DNA from: Mesaphorura yosii
Taxonomy: Eukaryota; Arthropoda; Collembola; Poduromorpha; Tullbergiidae
Direction of reading: 5' to 3'
Length of the DNA stretch: 64,000 nucleotides
Assembly: GCA_009869945.1 (NCBI GenBank)
Contig: WIXG01000020.1
Location: 62,001 to 126,000 of the forward strand
Numbering within the stretch: the first letter of the stretch is position 1; each line of letters begins with the position of its first letter. Under the pieces are notes generated by a model. That model had not been told where the DNA came from. It did not search any database and saw only the letters and a list, made by a program, of their open reading frames with translations. Both the position numbers and the translations under genes were made by a program. This document shows positions 50,911 to 64,000 of this stretch, in pieces.

Positions 50911-53900
50911 ATCGCCTTCGCTTGCCAAAATCAGAAATGCGTCCACATGTCACAACACCCTTCCGCAGTCACCCTTTCAGACTATAGCGATGGCCTGAAA
51001 GAGTTTATTGCACACGCATGATGAATGAAGATGGCATCTGTTGACTGATAATAATTCTGAATCCATTCAGTTCAATGTCAACCATGGCTCATGACTCAAG
51101 TGGCTCCAACTGGCGGCTTATCTTCAGTTTGCATGCAAGATACAACTTTTGGCTTCGTCAGCTTTGTGCTCATTACCTTCCTTCCTTAATCATTAGGAGA
51201 TTAGACAATGGATCGGTTCACTGGCTCGAACTCAGCTTGCCTTGGCTCGGCGTATGTCACATCACAGCGCTCAAAATGAAAATCTGACATTTGAATGTGA
51301 ATATGTTAGCTGTTAGGTGCCGACGAAACCGCATACGCAATGGAATCAGATACAAATTCGACAGTTTAATTAAACTTCAGGAGTTTGTGTCAAAGATGAG
51401 CTTTGTCTGGTTTCACCTCTTAACAAGGTATATAATTATCCGTGTGGAGCTGCCAAAATGAACTCGCCTTTTTTCGGGGAAGATCAAACTTATTTGTCCT
51501 ACGAGAGCTTCATTACATTTCGCGCACATGTGAGCTGATTATAATGTGATACTGTGGTAAACTCAGAAATCATTTTAATACTTCGCTGAACTGAAAAGTA
51601 ATAAGTTAAATTGCGAATTGTCAAGCATGGAGCGATACGCGAAGACCAGACATGCTCAAACATAGCCCCAAACCTCACTCACAGTGGAAGAAGGGATCAT
51701 TAGCAAGTTCACGTCAACCACAACCACGAACCAAGGCTACATTGCGCGAAATTGTAATTTCAGAAGATTTCGATATGCATGGTTCCCTGAGCAATTGAAG
51801 GAGCACGGATGCTTGGAAAATTTTCGTGAACCTTGAATCCTGGAACTCGCACATCAATCTGAATGAACACGGCGTACTAGCACAAAACGAGAAACTCGTT
51901 ACAATTTGTTAATAATTATGCGACCAAATTCGGGAAAAATGATAATAAACTTTTCGCATTTAGTGCGAAAGCGATATTTGAACTGGCTCCGACTGAAATG
52001 CTTGAATTCAATTGCACACATGTCGTGTGACTTGTCGCACATGTGAATAGAGCGAAATATCATTAAAAATAATGAGGTGCCTCCTTCCCTTTCTTGGCCG
52101 TTCCCTTGGCGGATCGCGTCTAGACATGTCGCAATTCGAATCATAAATTTGTTTGTCATATCAGTCTTGGAAATTGGGAGAAATGAATCCCTCGCGTAAT
52201 GATGCTCGAGAGCACAGAGATATCATTGACCTAATGCAATAGCAGTCGGCCATTTCCTCGACAATTTAAATAATGTCTCCGCATGATGATTTCATCGCGA
52301 ATGAATTCTTAGCAGTTCAATGAATACATGACACAACGGCAATCCGACCTCTCGTAACCTTTTAACGATGGTAACCAAAGCCTTTGTGCAAATTTCCTGT
52401 TTAATTTGAGGCAATTTTCAATCTTACTGTATTGTTTTTGCCGCGACTGAATGACAGAAACGGGAAACCTTCAAAGGTTTCAATTTCAATTTATTTGCCT
52501 AGCTCAGCTGAATCAAAGGTCTGTTTCTGAAAATGATGGAATGGATCGCAAATTAGGTTCTGTGAGGAGAAGGCGTACAAGTTCCCGGAAAGTATCCAAT
52601 GGTTTCTTTTGGTCGAAACCATTACCGAGACCCGAGCCAGCCGATTGTTTCAGTAATATAAGTTACCGTAACCATATCCATATCATTACACCGACGCTCG
52701 CCTTTCGGTGGTGATGCAGGGACGGAACACCACCGGTTTTGACATAATTTGAATTGATTAGGTATGAGCTCACCCAGTGAAATGCGCTCACTTTTTCTCT
52801 TGAGAAGTGGAAAGGACGAAGGAAGAAAGCGAAAGAGCCTGACAGCTCATAAATATAAACAAAATCAAGTTCCTGTGCAGGATTCATCATCGCTCTTCCA
52901 CTTCTCTCCTTCAAAGGCCGTGTTCGAGCTCGGGCATGGTCGAGTTGTTTCTCACATCAAATCCAAATTACAAATCCGGGTTGGACCGTGCTCAAAGTAA
53001 GTACAATTTTTGTAGTGCATGATAAATTATACGAATCCAAGAAGTGTTCGTAGTCGCCAGGCACGAGTTATGACGAGCCTTCTTTGTTAGCGTTTCTCAA
53101 ACACTGGTCGTGCGTTCTGACATTGGCGAGCGTCAACACGAGGCTGGTCGCTTACTTTTATTACAATGACGTGCAATTTTGTTCCTTATCTGCACTCCCT
53201 CATTTCCATTCATGTAATGATAGTAGTACCGTTATCGGAGACACACGCCCACACACGGGTCGCATAAGAAATCATTCAAAATTGACACCTGGAGGCTAAT
53301 CTCACGATACAATGCATGCAACGGAGTATTCATGCATGAAAAATGGCGGAAAGACAAGAACAATATCCCGAAGAAGGGGAAAGGAAAGTATCATGGTGAC
53401 GCGACGATCTTATAAATTCACTTTGAGAATTCACCGAGACGCTTCGGAGTCAAGTGCACGCCATCGGTGCGTTTGCCCATTTCAAAACACCGCAATCGTT
53501 GAGCCTACCTGCCATACATCAAAGGAATATTTGAATGGTCTCGAAATGAAAGCAATCAAGACGGAGAATAAAAATAATCGATCAATATTCAAATCTGCAG
53601 TTGGTTCGAGGGCCATGCGCCTAAGATAAAATAAAGTGATCGCATTTTTCTTGGTCGGTCGATCTTTTTAAATGATTTATTTCGGAATATTCGTTCGTAT
53701 ATTGGAATCCATGCATCATCATCCACTTCCACCGTCGCCAGCACAGAGTCGAGGCTCGGATCGAATATGCATCACAATATGAAATGCAAACGAGTATATT
53801 GGTTGGGTTCGTTGTTGGTAGATTTATTTCCAAAAATGCAAATCCGCAACCTGCTCGCCTCCCGCCTGAGTGAAGTAAAGTATGCATATGATCCTCCGTT

Positions 53901-56900
53901 GTTATGACTGATGATCTTCCCATCTAAACATTGGCCAAACATTCGCGAGCTTTCTCCTTCCATTTCACGTGGATTCCACTTTGCTTTGCATTATCACAGC
54001 TCCAACTGGAATGGGAAACAATGCGGCAGGCCGCGTAAGAGAGCCCGAGAGAAAAGCGGCAGCAGACGAGAACAAAAAATGTCAAATCCCTCAAGGATAT
54101 TCTTTCTCTGTCGACTTGAAAAATTAAAGTAAAGATCTTTGAAACCACATACACACGTGCAGTGCACAGGAAGAAAGGAGATCATTTCTCTTTCCAGAGC
54201 ACACTTAACTCCGTCGAGCGGTTCTCGGGCTCGTCCCCACTCTCTTCGACTCATTCCTTGTGATGTATTTCCCGTGCCGTGATCTGCGCTTGATTCGATA
54301 TGAAACCTGTCTCGAGAAATCCATGGTCGTCTGTATTGGGAAATGGATCATATTTTTCCTCTTCCAATTTTGCTTTCACTTTTGGAATGTTCTCCTGTGC
54401 GCACATGAATGCGTTTGGCCGTATCCATTAAGCACTCGGCTTCCAATCAAGCACATGTGATTGCTATTTTGGCCAGAGGCAACTTTTTACATCAAGACAA
54501 AAAAATGAAAATCAAAGTCTGCAAATTTAAATTCAGGTGGAAGCATCCAGCACTTGTTTCCATACAGGAAATTAGAATTCTCTGCATCACCCACTCATCA
54601 CGACTACGTTTAATTGCGTAGTATTCACTTTTAGAGGCATGTGAATGATATTCACGAACGATTTTGAATTTCAAATATTTTTCAGATGTGAGTCTTCATC
54701 CTAATCATTAAAGCCACAGTGTACAGGAATTTGTGTACAAGCCAAGCCCAGCACACCAGGGCGATACCCGCCTTGCCCATAGTTCATTTCACTTTTCCTT
54801 TATCTTTTTTCGCCGTGTATTTACTTTCCCCTATGGCGAGCAGAAATTTCAGGATGAAAGTGAAATAGTTTGAGTGCATGCGTGGCAGCCGAGTTGCTGG
54901 CCTGACACTGGTCGATGCATGTGTATTCTGTTGCTTCTAATATAAAATGTAAATCAAGCTCCCCTCAGCCATGCACGCATTGTATTTTATGTCTTTCTTT
55001 TTTCCACGTCCTGCACTCTTGGCTGGCTACTGGCTGCAGTCGCAGTCATGGACACGGCACGGCTCTGGCCGGGCACGGACCCTCGCACTCTATAGCCAGA
55101 ATCATAGGCATAGTCATCGCCTGGCTGATGCCAGGCCATGGATGCGGCCGGGCTCTTTTATTATGGTGGTGGTCGTCGTCGTTGTCGCTGTGTCTGGACG
55201 ACGAGGAAAAAGAGTAAGAAGTCCGGACATTTTATCGATCTCCAACAACAGTCAGGCAACAACTACTCTGTGGCTACTGCCTGACAACTGAAATATTTAC
55301 AGAATTTCCATATTAGACTCTTTCAGTCACTGCGCTTTCCTACGCATTATATATTATGCATAAATGTCGAGCAACATTAGTAATATCTGCGCGTGGAGAT
55401 TTCAACCATATTTGGAACTCAACTCTACCGTGAGCACGAATTTATTTACATGCTCTTTCCCTGGAAATGCTGTCCTTTTGTGCACGTGAATTTATTCCGA
55501 CTACCAACTCGAATCCACTACAAAGAGAATGACCGCCATTTTGATGAATATTGCGGCACACACAACTACAAACGAGCGGAATTCTCTTCGTACTTGATTG
55601 TGAATTCGGAAAATGTAAACATTCAAATTCCACCAGGCGTAATTGCGATCTACATTTCTCTAGCCCGAACATTGTCTGACCATTTACAGAGTAATATAGC
55701 AATTAAAGCAAGGAAATTATCTTATTACAGTTTAATACAAAGCTTACGAAATGAAGACGATTTTGTGGGGCCATTACCAAAGTTTATCCGTCGTAAGGTT
55801 TAAGGGGGAATTGACATTGACATTGTTGGACAGGTTGTTGTAATTTAATGAAATCATTATGCATACATACATTGTCTCAAAGCGTAAGTAAGCTGGCGTG
55901 GCGTACAGCACGATGGCCAAGGTTGAGAACATTTTCTGCATGCAATTTTGATTATGTGAAACGCAGAAGTGTTATTAAACTTGTAAATGTAGATTTGCTT
56001 TGCTTCTTACGTGCCTGAACCTTTCCAGACAGACTGCCTATGAACGTAAGCGCAGCGAACACATCTTCCAAAACAAGGCTCAGTACAAGAGTGTAGAGTG
56101 CGTGTGGCACGGCGAATTGTGTATTCCAGACTCGTGCAATCAGTGTTTCTAAAATTACTACGTACCACTACCTTCCCAGCAACCATTGAGAAAGTCTCGA
56201 GTATGAATGAGCGCGTAAGACGGAGAAAGGTGGCACAGCTCTTGCTTAGCGGCCTCACTCGTAACTGCACAAGGCGCAGATGAGCATGAGGAGCAAGGTG
56301 AAAGAGCAAGCTCAAATGTGGAACAGAAAACACAAACAAGAAGACACGCGCGAGATTTATTAATAGAACCGAGATGAACGTGAGCTAGCGTAGAGCGTGA
56401 AAACTACTTCCAGTGCGTTGGAGAACGCATAAGATGGAAACATTTTATGCCGTCTTGAATTTCAGTAATTCCATGCCAAAACGCGAGTACTTTGAGCTTG
56501 TGGAACCCATAACAAATTCAAAGAATCCAAGTTTCGTACGCGTATGTAAAGAACGCCAAAAGTTGGTTAACAACTCCGTTGCCTTGCCCTTGATTTGCAC
56601 TGCCGTGATGAACTTGGTTCTAAAATCCCTTTTCTAAGAGCTGAGCATTCCCAAGAACTCCGTTCCGGCTGCACTAAGACAGAGAACCCTTTCCAGCGTA
56701 GTAATACAATCAAAGCATAAATGCATAGGTAAAGTTCATTCATTGCACCCACAAAGGTTTAAGACTGGCGTTAATAATGCACCGAATTGGCACGCAAAGT
56801 GTCCGCATATCCGCTTTGCCATTTTCGTAGCACCATCTTCCTCTTCTGTAGGAGAAGCCCGTTGTTGTGATCGTGATGACGATATTGACAGTCGTTTCTA

Positions 56901-58550
56901 TAATTACTGTCCGTTAGTTTTCTTTCACCAAATTCCGATGCCAAACAAGTCAAAGTGAAATCATGCTTTCCTCCTGCAGCACAACATTCTGAAACTGCGA
57001 GGAAAAGAAAGCAGGGAACTTTTGAGGTAGTAGTTACAAACAACAGTGGTTAGATGGAGGACTCCGTTTGGTTGAATGTTGCGACACACAACGCACAAAA
57101 GCTGTCTCAACAAAGGAAGGAAAAAAGGACCACGGGTGCTGTTGCGCAATGCCTTTCAGTGTTACGATGCATCAAGCTTTTGCTTTTAATTCCAGTCAAT
57201 GTTTAACATTTGGACTTAAAATTATTGAGCAGATTCTGATGGCAATACTGTCAATCGTTCGCAATTAGTCTTTGTTCAGCCCGTTCAGACTGGAATCCGG
57301 TTGGCACTTTAACTTGCGCGAGTCTTACTGTGCTGCGTTTGCAAATGAACACAGGAGGATGTGGAATCTGAGCTCTCTTTTGTTTTGTTTGATGGTATTG
57401 CATTGCTAACCAATAAGAAATTTATGCGTCTAGGATACTATATATATTAACCTCCTGAACTGCCTCTGCCGGCGCTCCTCCGCTTTGCGTCGTCAGTGGT
57501 TTTACTTTTCAAACAAAACAGGAGACAGACAATCAAAGAAGTCAATCCTTTATGATGTGAATGTGGAGGTTTCGTTTGAAATGATAGGACCGACCTTAAA
57601 TCATAATATCAAACACGGCGCCTGCGTATGGGAAGGCAACCATTCATTTAAGCTGACATTTGTTTGCTTCGGTCTCTTTGTCCTTGCATTATTATTAGTA
57701 TAGCGTTGGCTCATCCACTCACTCTTTTCGGCAACATGCGCGAGGAATTTCAGGAGAATGTTGTGTGTGCAGAAGGATTTCGAGAGTCAAAACGTCATTT
57801 GATATGTGTAGATTTACGATGTGGATGACGAAGGCGTGACTCTTCCTGGTTTCGCATGACAGTCACACACTAATTCATAAGTCTAGATCATTGGGTCGTT
57901 CGAGACAGTCTTCCCGAACTTCTAATGACATAATAGGTAATTCAATGTCGAACGCCAGTTAGTCCCAATTATTATTGTCCTCATATTGTTTATATGCGTA
58001 GAGAGTCCAATCCCCCTTCGCCATCGCCCAACTGTGGCAAAAGAACTTTCTCATTGCAGCTTAAGAGAGAGGCCCTTCTTCGAAGTGAGTTCTGGATGAA
58101 GAATATCATGAACGATTCTCCTACATCGAATCCGCCTACGCCTTTCGGGTTCTGCTTACAAATTTAACGATTACCAATTTCCCGAGGAAATTGGCGTTGA
58201 TCTTAGCAAAATCATTAGATATCAGGTTGCGTGTTTTAATATGCTTCGCTTTAAGGGTGAGACAATTAACCTGTTATTGCAAGACGGAGCGGAAGCAGAA
58301 GGGCTATCAGATATCAGAGCGGCAGCACAGTACGTCCCGTTCGCATTCCTCATCTTTCCTACGCGGACACGCATCACCTAGACTTTATGGATTTTGAACT
58401 AAATAATGCCAAGAGATCATTAATCATGTGTTTACGCACACATGATATGTTCCACGAAATGAAAAAGACTGAAGACATTATGCACAATGAAAAGTAGCCT
58501 TTTTGGTTCTTATAATCTCTCGGCGTGCTCTGACTTTCTGACCGTCTTCC

Positions 58551-59159
58551 TCATGCACAATGATTGGTTTGTGGCGGAACAGATGCACTAACCCAAGTCC
58601 GAAGTGTACGTTGGTCTTCTTTCAGGAAGAACACTGGGGTTGGGTTCGTAAAATTCACTTTATAATCCATCTTACGTGTGATCATATTTGATATTCCACA
58701 TTTACGTGTAAATTGACTGTCAGTCAACAGTTCGACGAGGAAACGACTTGAAGACAAGATGCATTGCTGTCCCAGCGTCACATCCTGCTGCTCATTGTAA
58801 TGTCGGTTCAATATTCTGACTTTTCTCTTGCGAAAAGAAAACATTTTAGAATGGATGGACTTCTTCTTGCCTGGCTGGCTGAATCGAATGCCAGACTTTT
58901 CCGTTTCTTTTTTCATTTCGTGACTTTCCTCCGCGGTGCTGTCTGTCACGTCTGCTGTTCCGACGAGATAGCAGGCTGCTTTGTCAAGACAAGAGTCACA
59001 GTCGGCAAAGAGAATCAGCCAAGTATTCAGGAGGAAGACGAGAATCGCGCCAGCTGAGAAGCAGGCGACATTAAAAGGAAAGAAAAGACATGGACCAAAG
59101 AACGAACAAAAATTTCCGACATGTGATGGATATTGCGGCTGAGTCATTTTGTTGTGCAA
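58551..59159 (-). CDS. Unrecognised 202-codon open frame (doubtful gene)
   Basis: Longest open frame outside BCL11. The translation has a hydrophobic, membrane-segment-like stretch (about residues 18-52: CSFFGPCLFFPFNVACF and onward), a Lys/Arg-rich middle and no motif I recognise. With about 42% GC, the chance of a frame this long somewhere in 64 kb is roughly a few percent, so it is notable but not proof. No promoter, splice or codon-use support was found. Confidence 0.15.
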   Translation of the reverse strand: MHNKMTQPQYPSHVGNFCSFFGPCLFFPFNVACFSAGAILVFLLNTWLILFADCDSCLDKAACYLVGTADVTDSTAEESHEMKKETEKSGIRFSQPGKKKSIHSKMFSFRKRKVRILNRHYNEQQDVTLGQQCILSSSRFLVELLTDSQFTRKCGISNMITRKMDYKVNFTNPTPVFFLKEDQRTLRTWVSASVPPQTNHCA

Positions 59160-59877
59160 GACGGAGAATAATCGCTTACACTTTGGCTATTATTTACTTT
59201 ACGAGTCTCAGTCTCAGCGTCCTCTCCTCCTTCAGCCATTCGCGAGTCGGTTCCTTCGAGGCTTTGGTCTGACCAAGACATTTGTCACCAGTCTGGATAG
59301 CGCTTACATTCTACTTTCAGGTCTCGTTTGGAATTGCTGGCATTTCCATATAACTAAATGCAATTTGCAACTCACGCTGGCCATACCCATCTTTTATGGA
59401 CCAGAGATCCATCAGATTGCAAAAGAAAATGCCCGTTTGATATCAAACATAAAAACTCGAGCAAAGAATAGACACGGCATGATGAGCATAAAAAGGATGC
59501 ACATGAATCATTTTATGGTTGAAGCACCTTTGCTGTGTATGTGCGTTTCGACCCTTTCGAACTCAATCAATGCAGCGCAATGAAACAGCAGAATACAGAC
59601 ACAACGCTATAAAAAAGATACCAATTGAACGTCAAAGTGTTACAACGCTAATGGAATGCGGTAGTCGAATAATGAAACGAGTGCTACAAGAGCAACTCTT
59701 TCTTTTCTCACGCTGTGAGACTGGTTTTTTCACTGCAGTCTCACGCAGTTTTTTATTGCGGCAACTGTAATCGAAAGGTTCAGAGATTTCTAACCCTTTT
59801 TCGTAGTCAGCGTCGCGTCTCTTTACGCTGAATCCATTATTAATAAAGAAATTGATAGAAAAAATCAAATTTTTTTC

Positions 59878-59896
59878 ATGCAATATATTATTGCAT
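59878..59896. repeat. Inverted repeat with 8-bp arms
   Basis: ATGCAATA, a three-base spacer, then TATTGCAT, inside a very AT-rich stretch with T7 and T8 runs. The arms are POU/C-EBP-like half-sites. Confidence 0.7.
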
Positions 59897-62800
59897 TATA
59901 AAATTATTCTATTTTTTTTTCGTAAAGGGACTCTGACCTTTTCCCGGCTGCGTGGCTATCGTGAATGACAATATTTTACATTTGATATCAGACGCACATT
60001 GAAATATTGCCTACGCGTCGTAACTCTTTTTCACCTTTATTTCTGGTTCCGTTGCAACGCGCTGCGACTGAATGCGATTTTTTCATCTTATTCTTGTGCT
60101 CAGTCGAACAATTTTTGTATCAATATCAATAACGGTGAGAGGGATGGCAAAAAATGCCATTTCCATAATGAAAAAGATAGAGAGCAGACGAAAGGGTGAA
60201 ATGATCAGCAGAAACAAGGCGAAAGAGAAATGACGACATGGACGAATAAGTTTCGGAACATTCAATAAAAGATAAAAAGTTAAAAAGAGAAATGAAAATC
60301 TTTCCGGTACAAAACACTTCTTTTGATATGCCCTTTACAAGGTTTTGTTGTTACAATAAATTTTACTGGTAATAGTTTTTTTAAATTTTAAATCCGACAA
60401 ATGTAACTCTTTCGCTCCCAAGTTTCAATGCATTGGCTTCAGTACGCCGGTTCATTTAAAATGCAGCCCGGATTTTATGGAGTACAGAGTACAGGGTATT
60501 AGTGACATGAAGTGAGATCAAGGTGATACTCGCATTATATGGTTACCAAAATACTCTTAACCCGCATTGTACACTAATCACACTAAGTACACTCAAGGGT
60601 TCTTGATTCCGTTGTTTGTTCAGCACGACAGACAGACTGCAAAACTGTCATACCCTGCATCTTTCCTGCTTCCATTGAGCCTAGACCCGAATTTCTGATT
60701 TATTTTGCACAGCGAAAATTTCTGACATTTTGTTGCCGAGACGCAAAGTTGTAATCCCTTTAAATACTTTTTGTTCGGGTCAGAATGTTGTGGTTTCTCT
60801 TCAAACGCAATTCAGCTTAGTTTCTGTTCAAGAGCATGATTTTAGGAGCAACTGCTAATGGTTGGTATCATTGAACACTTGAAGCCATGACGCTGATCTG
60901 GGCGTTAGAACCTAGCTAAATTTAGCACATTTCATATTGTAAGAGCTAGCACAAAGGCGTAAGAGGTTTTGTTTTAGCTCCGTCAAATTTCACAATTCGC
61001 AGAAGGTCAAATAAAGTTATTGAGTCGATGCTTGCCCCGATAGATATATCACTCGGGCGTAGAGAGCGCATTCTCACATATCGAATTTCCTTCATTTGTG
61101 AAATTTTTCCTGCCCGTGAATGAATGGAAATAAATTAAGTCATGAGAGTATCAATTTCACACCAAAACAAGTACTCAGATTTCATTTCTTTTCAATGTAT
61201 CGTTTTTGTGGAATATTTCACTCGCTTTGACCCCAAAACGGGCATGGCAGTGTTATACCATAAAAGTGGATAAATGAAAATCCAATGAATTCAATACATG
61301 CTTGTAATTCATACCAGAAATAATACCCAAAATTCCACACAAAAGTATAGAAAATCATTCAATAGCCAATAAGCACACAATGGAGTGTGTTTTTTTAAAC
61401 AGAAATGTCCCAAAATAACATAATCGTTACAAATCAGCTTAAGTTGATAAAAAGGGAGACAGGCAACCGGGCAACATTTGGGATAACTTCTCTCGTAATT
61501 ATTGCCCAGACAACAACTCTGCTGGTTGAGATCACCATTCATTATCAATGAATTAATGTCGTTGATGCATGTATGCATGTGTGCTCACGGTTCTACACTA
61601 AATTTGGGTTTACTCTGCCGACGCAAAAGCTTAACACGTAAAATGCTCTTCATAACTTCGGAATTGGAAGTTGAATTCATTCACTACAAGCTAACAGGTT
61701 GCGTTTATTCGTTCATACCGGTTTTAACTTAATAGAACTTGTCTACTAATTGCGCAATAATAAGCACAATACAATGAAACACCTGAAACCGGCCCGGCGA
61801 GGAGATTCAATTTCTGCTTGTACGTATTCACAAACACCGCTTTGTTGTACATAAACAAATTGCATAAATTGCAAATATTTTTTTAAATTTTAGTACGAGA
61901 AGATTACTTGAAATTTTTCCGTATACTCTTCGTCAGTGCAAAACATCCAATATGTGAGCCGGTGAAACAAAACATTTTCTGCTGTCTGTGATATCAGAAA
62001 TTTCACTGCTTTCGAGCCATTTCGGGTACGTTTGAATGGAATCTATACTCCAATTTCTACTTTGTTATTTTACAATTATTTTCATATTTTTGTGTATGCG
62101 TGAGTGCCATCAATGTGAATGGAATGCAGAATTCTATTTGCAAGTCAATTTCAATTCCAACTTAAAAGGCATACCTTCTTGGAATACTAAACTTGTAAAT
62201 TCCATTATTTTTGGGATATTTCCGAATGAAGAGTGGAACCTGACTCAAGTATGATAAGAAAATTTTACAAATATAAATTTAAGTTGCTTTATTATTATAT
62301 TAAATGCGTTTCACATTTACTTTGCGTAAACACGTGCATTATGAGAGGAGGAAAGGCAAAGGCTCTTCAGGCTGCGACCTTCTTGTCTCAAAGTTCTGTT
62401 TCGTAGTCTGCGCTCGTCGACTCTGCTCCGCTAAAGTGTTAAAAGTGTAAAAGTAACACGAGAAACAACTTGAGTGTATTATTCCGTGTAGTACTTGACT
62501 GCTATAAATAAGAAAATACCTGTTGCCTCTCCGCAAAGCCTTGTGCCGCTTTTTGAGTTTAAACTCCTCAACTTTGTCTAAGGTGTTTTCTATTTTATAA
62601 ACGTTTCATATTTTTTGAGAATCATTTTCTTCAAGAGTTTCCTGCGTTTATGTTACGCGTTTGGCACTAAGGAAATTAATTCGACTGCAATTACGATTTT
62701 TAGTGTATATATAGCATTAAATTCATATGAAAAGACAAATCCAATCCCACCTGAAATGCCACAAAAGGGAATCTAGCATCGATATTCGTTTGGCGTGCAG

Positions 62801-64000
62801 GAGTCAACCAGCGAGGCTCAGAGTCCAGCACTGCTGCGAAGGAAGGAAGCTAACTAGAGAGCTCAGCTCCCGCACGCACCCGAGGGAGATCTCCAACCCG
62901 GTTTTTTCTTTCTCTTTTCGCACTTGCCTCCGAACTGTCTAATGCATAGCCACGACAGAGCATCTATCTCCCGGAGCAGCTCTCCCTCACTTTCTCTGCT
63001 AAGTTGGATGGATGGATGGCAGGAATGGATGAATTGTTGGTTGGTGTTCCATTCCATCCGCACGAAGCGGCGGTGGAGTGTGCATGCAGAGAGAAAAGAG
63101 CACGGCTCGCATGAGAACGTAGAATTAGAGAGCAGCAAAAGTTGAGCTGAGCAAGTAATGGTCCTTGCTTGCCATTATCCTGCCTGCCGAACAGGCCGAG
63201 CGTGTGTTTTTCTCTTTTCCTTTCACTGGCTGCCCAACATTATTATATCGTGTACAACGTAATGTATGTGCACATATTCATATTATATTATGTGGGATAC
63301 GAATGGATTCGGATCGATTCTTTCCCAGAACTCATGCCCGAACCGAATAAGTTTTCTTTTCCTATGCACGCACGAGCCGCGCTTGGACGGGAGAGAGTCG
63401 TGAGCGGTACATGCGCCTTTCCTCCAAATAATGACCACTAACATGGCCACCAGTCATTTCCTAACACGCCCTTTCTGCCACTCACCGCACTTTTCTACAA
63501 TTCATGAGTTTCAAAGTTTCATTCGTCTCTCGGCTCAACCTTTCTCCTTTCTTTCACCGTCCTCTGCTCTCGACTCTCCACTCGGCGTACCATTATATAT
63601 CCTATTGTATTCATCTTGAGCATTTTCCTTTCTTTTCCTCAAACCGTTTATCTTTCCTTCCTCCGTCCTCTCCTGTAACACTACGCACATCGGCGAGGAC
63701 CTTCTTTTCCTCAACCTTACATCAGTCGACTCAAAATAAAAGCTATTTTAAATTCCACAGTCCAATTTCTGTCAATCATTTCCAAGAAAGATAAACGAAT
63801 GCAGAATGCAAAATACAAGACGTGTATCTAGCCTAGTTACTACTAATCACTATTCAATGGCAATTGTTACGAATTCATTTTCTTATTCGGAGGAAACTAC
63901 GTGTAGGAATAAACAACGCACGCACATGCAACACGTGTTCCGCGCAGAGGTTTGCAAGATTAAAAAACTTTCAAATTCAAAACACTACTTGGGCCAAGTA

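Larger units (their letters stand above)
33111..64000. other. Gene-poor downstream flank of BCL11
   Basis: Over 30 kb I find no coding exon of a known family on either strand. The open frames are short, overlap on both strands and have random-looking composition; the two longest are listed separately. The sequence is unique, without transposon-like terminal repeats, LINE/LTR open frames or tRNA/rRNA genes that I can recognise. Simple repeats, palindromes and the motif clusters listed separately are the only structure. Such deserts next to developmental transcription factors commonly hold long-range enhancers. Confidence 0.6.

Noticed and set aside
57023-57044. let-7-like 11-base stretch TGAGGTAGTAG
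   Set aside because: Similarity to let-7 ends after 11 bases and I found no complementary arm within about 80 bases on either side, so no microRNA hairpin is supported.

Overview
The window is one stretch of animal (metazoan) nuclear DNA holding part of a single recognisable protein-coding gene. This is the 3' portion of a BCL11-family (BCL11A/BCL11B; Drosophila CG9650-like) C2H2 zinc-finger transcription factor on the + strand. Four coding exons (18736-19611, 26909-28072, 28202-30012, 30207-30464) join in phase across canonical GT-AG introns. They give 1,368 residues, with the N-terminal exon(s) lying upstream of the window. Asn homopolymers, long Asp/Glu runs, large introns and the wording of the last fingers suggest an arthropod or another ecdysozoan. 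The species cannot be named from what is visible.

Layout. 1-18735 is non-coding and is read as the end of a first intron of at least 18.7 kb; no exon with the family's N-terminal MSRRKQ-type motif was found in it. 18736-19611 encodes the CCHC finger and a low-complexity linker. 19612-26908 is a 7.3 kb intron that appears to match the vertebrate BCL11A intron 2. 26909-30464 carries the remaining six fingers, interrupted by two short introns: 129 bp, in frame and without stops, and 194 bp. 30465 to about 33.1 kb is the probable 3' UTR. From there to 64000 I see no convincing gene, only simple repeats, palindromes, polypyrimidine tracts and homeodomain/POU-like site clusters. A large gene-poor flank is typical of developmental transcription factor loci.

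Most interesting observations. (1) The BCL11 stop codon (TGA followed by CTG) is followed in the same frame by 37 open, proline-rich, protein-like codons and only then a second TGA, which is a good candidate for programmed stop-codon readthrough. (2) The 129-bp intron just before finger 2 is an exitron-like, frame-preserving intron. (3) The last finger ends H-x3-C, so it is C2HC, unlike the vertebrate C2H2. (4) The middle finger pair has diverged strongly while the C-terminal trio is almost vertebrate-identical. (5) There is a perfect 16-bp palindrome around a CRE in the 3' UTR and several candidate regulatory clusters. No mobile element, virus-like element, CRISPR array, tRNA or rRNA could be supported.
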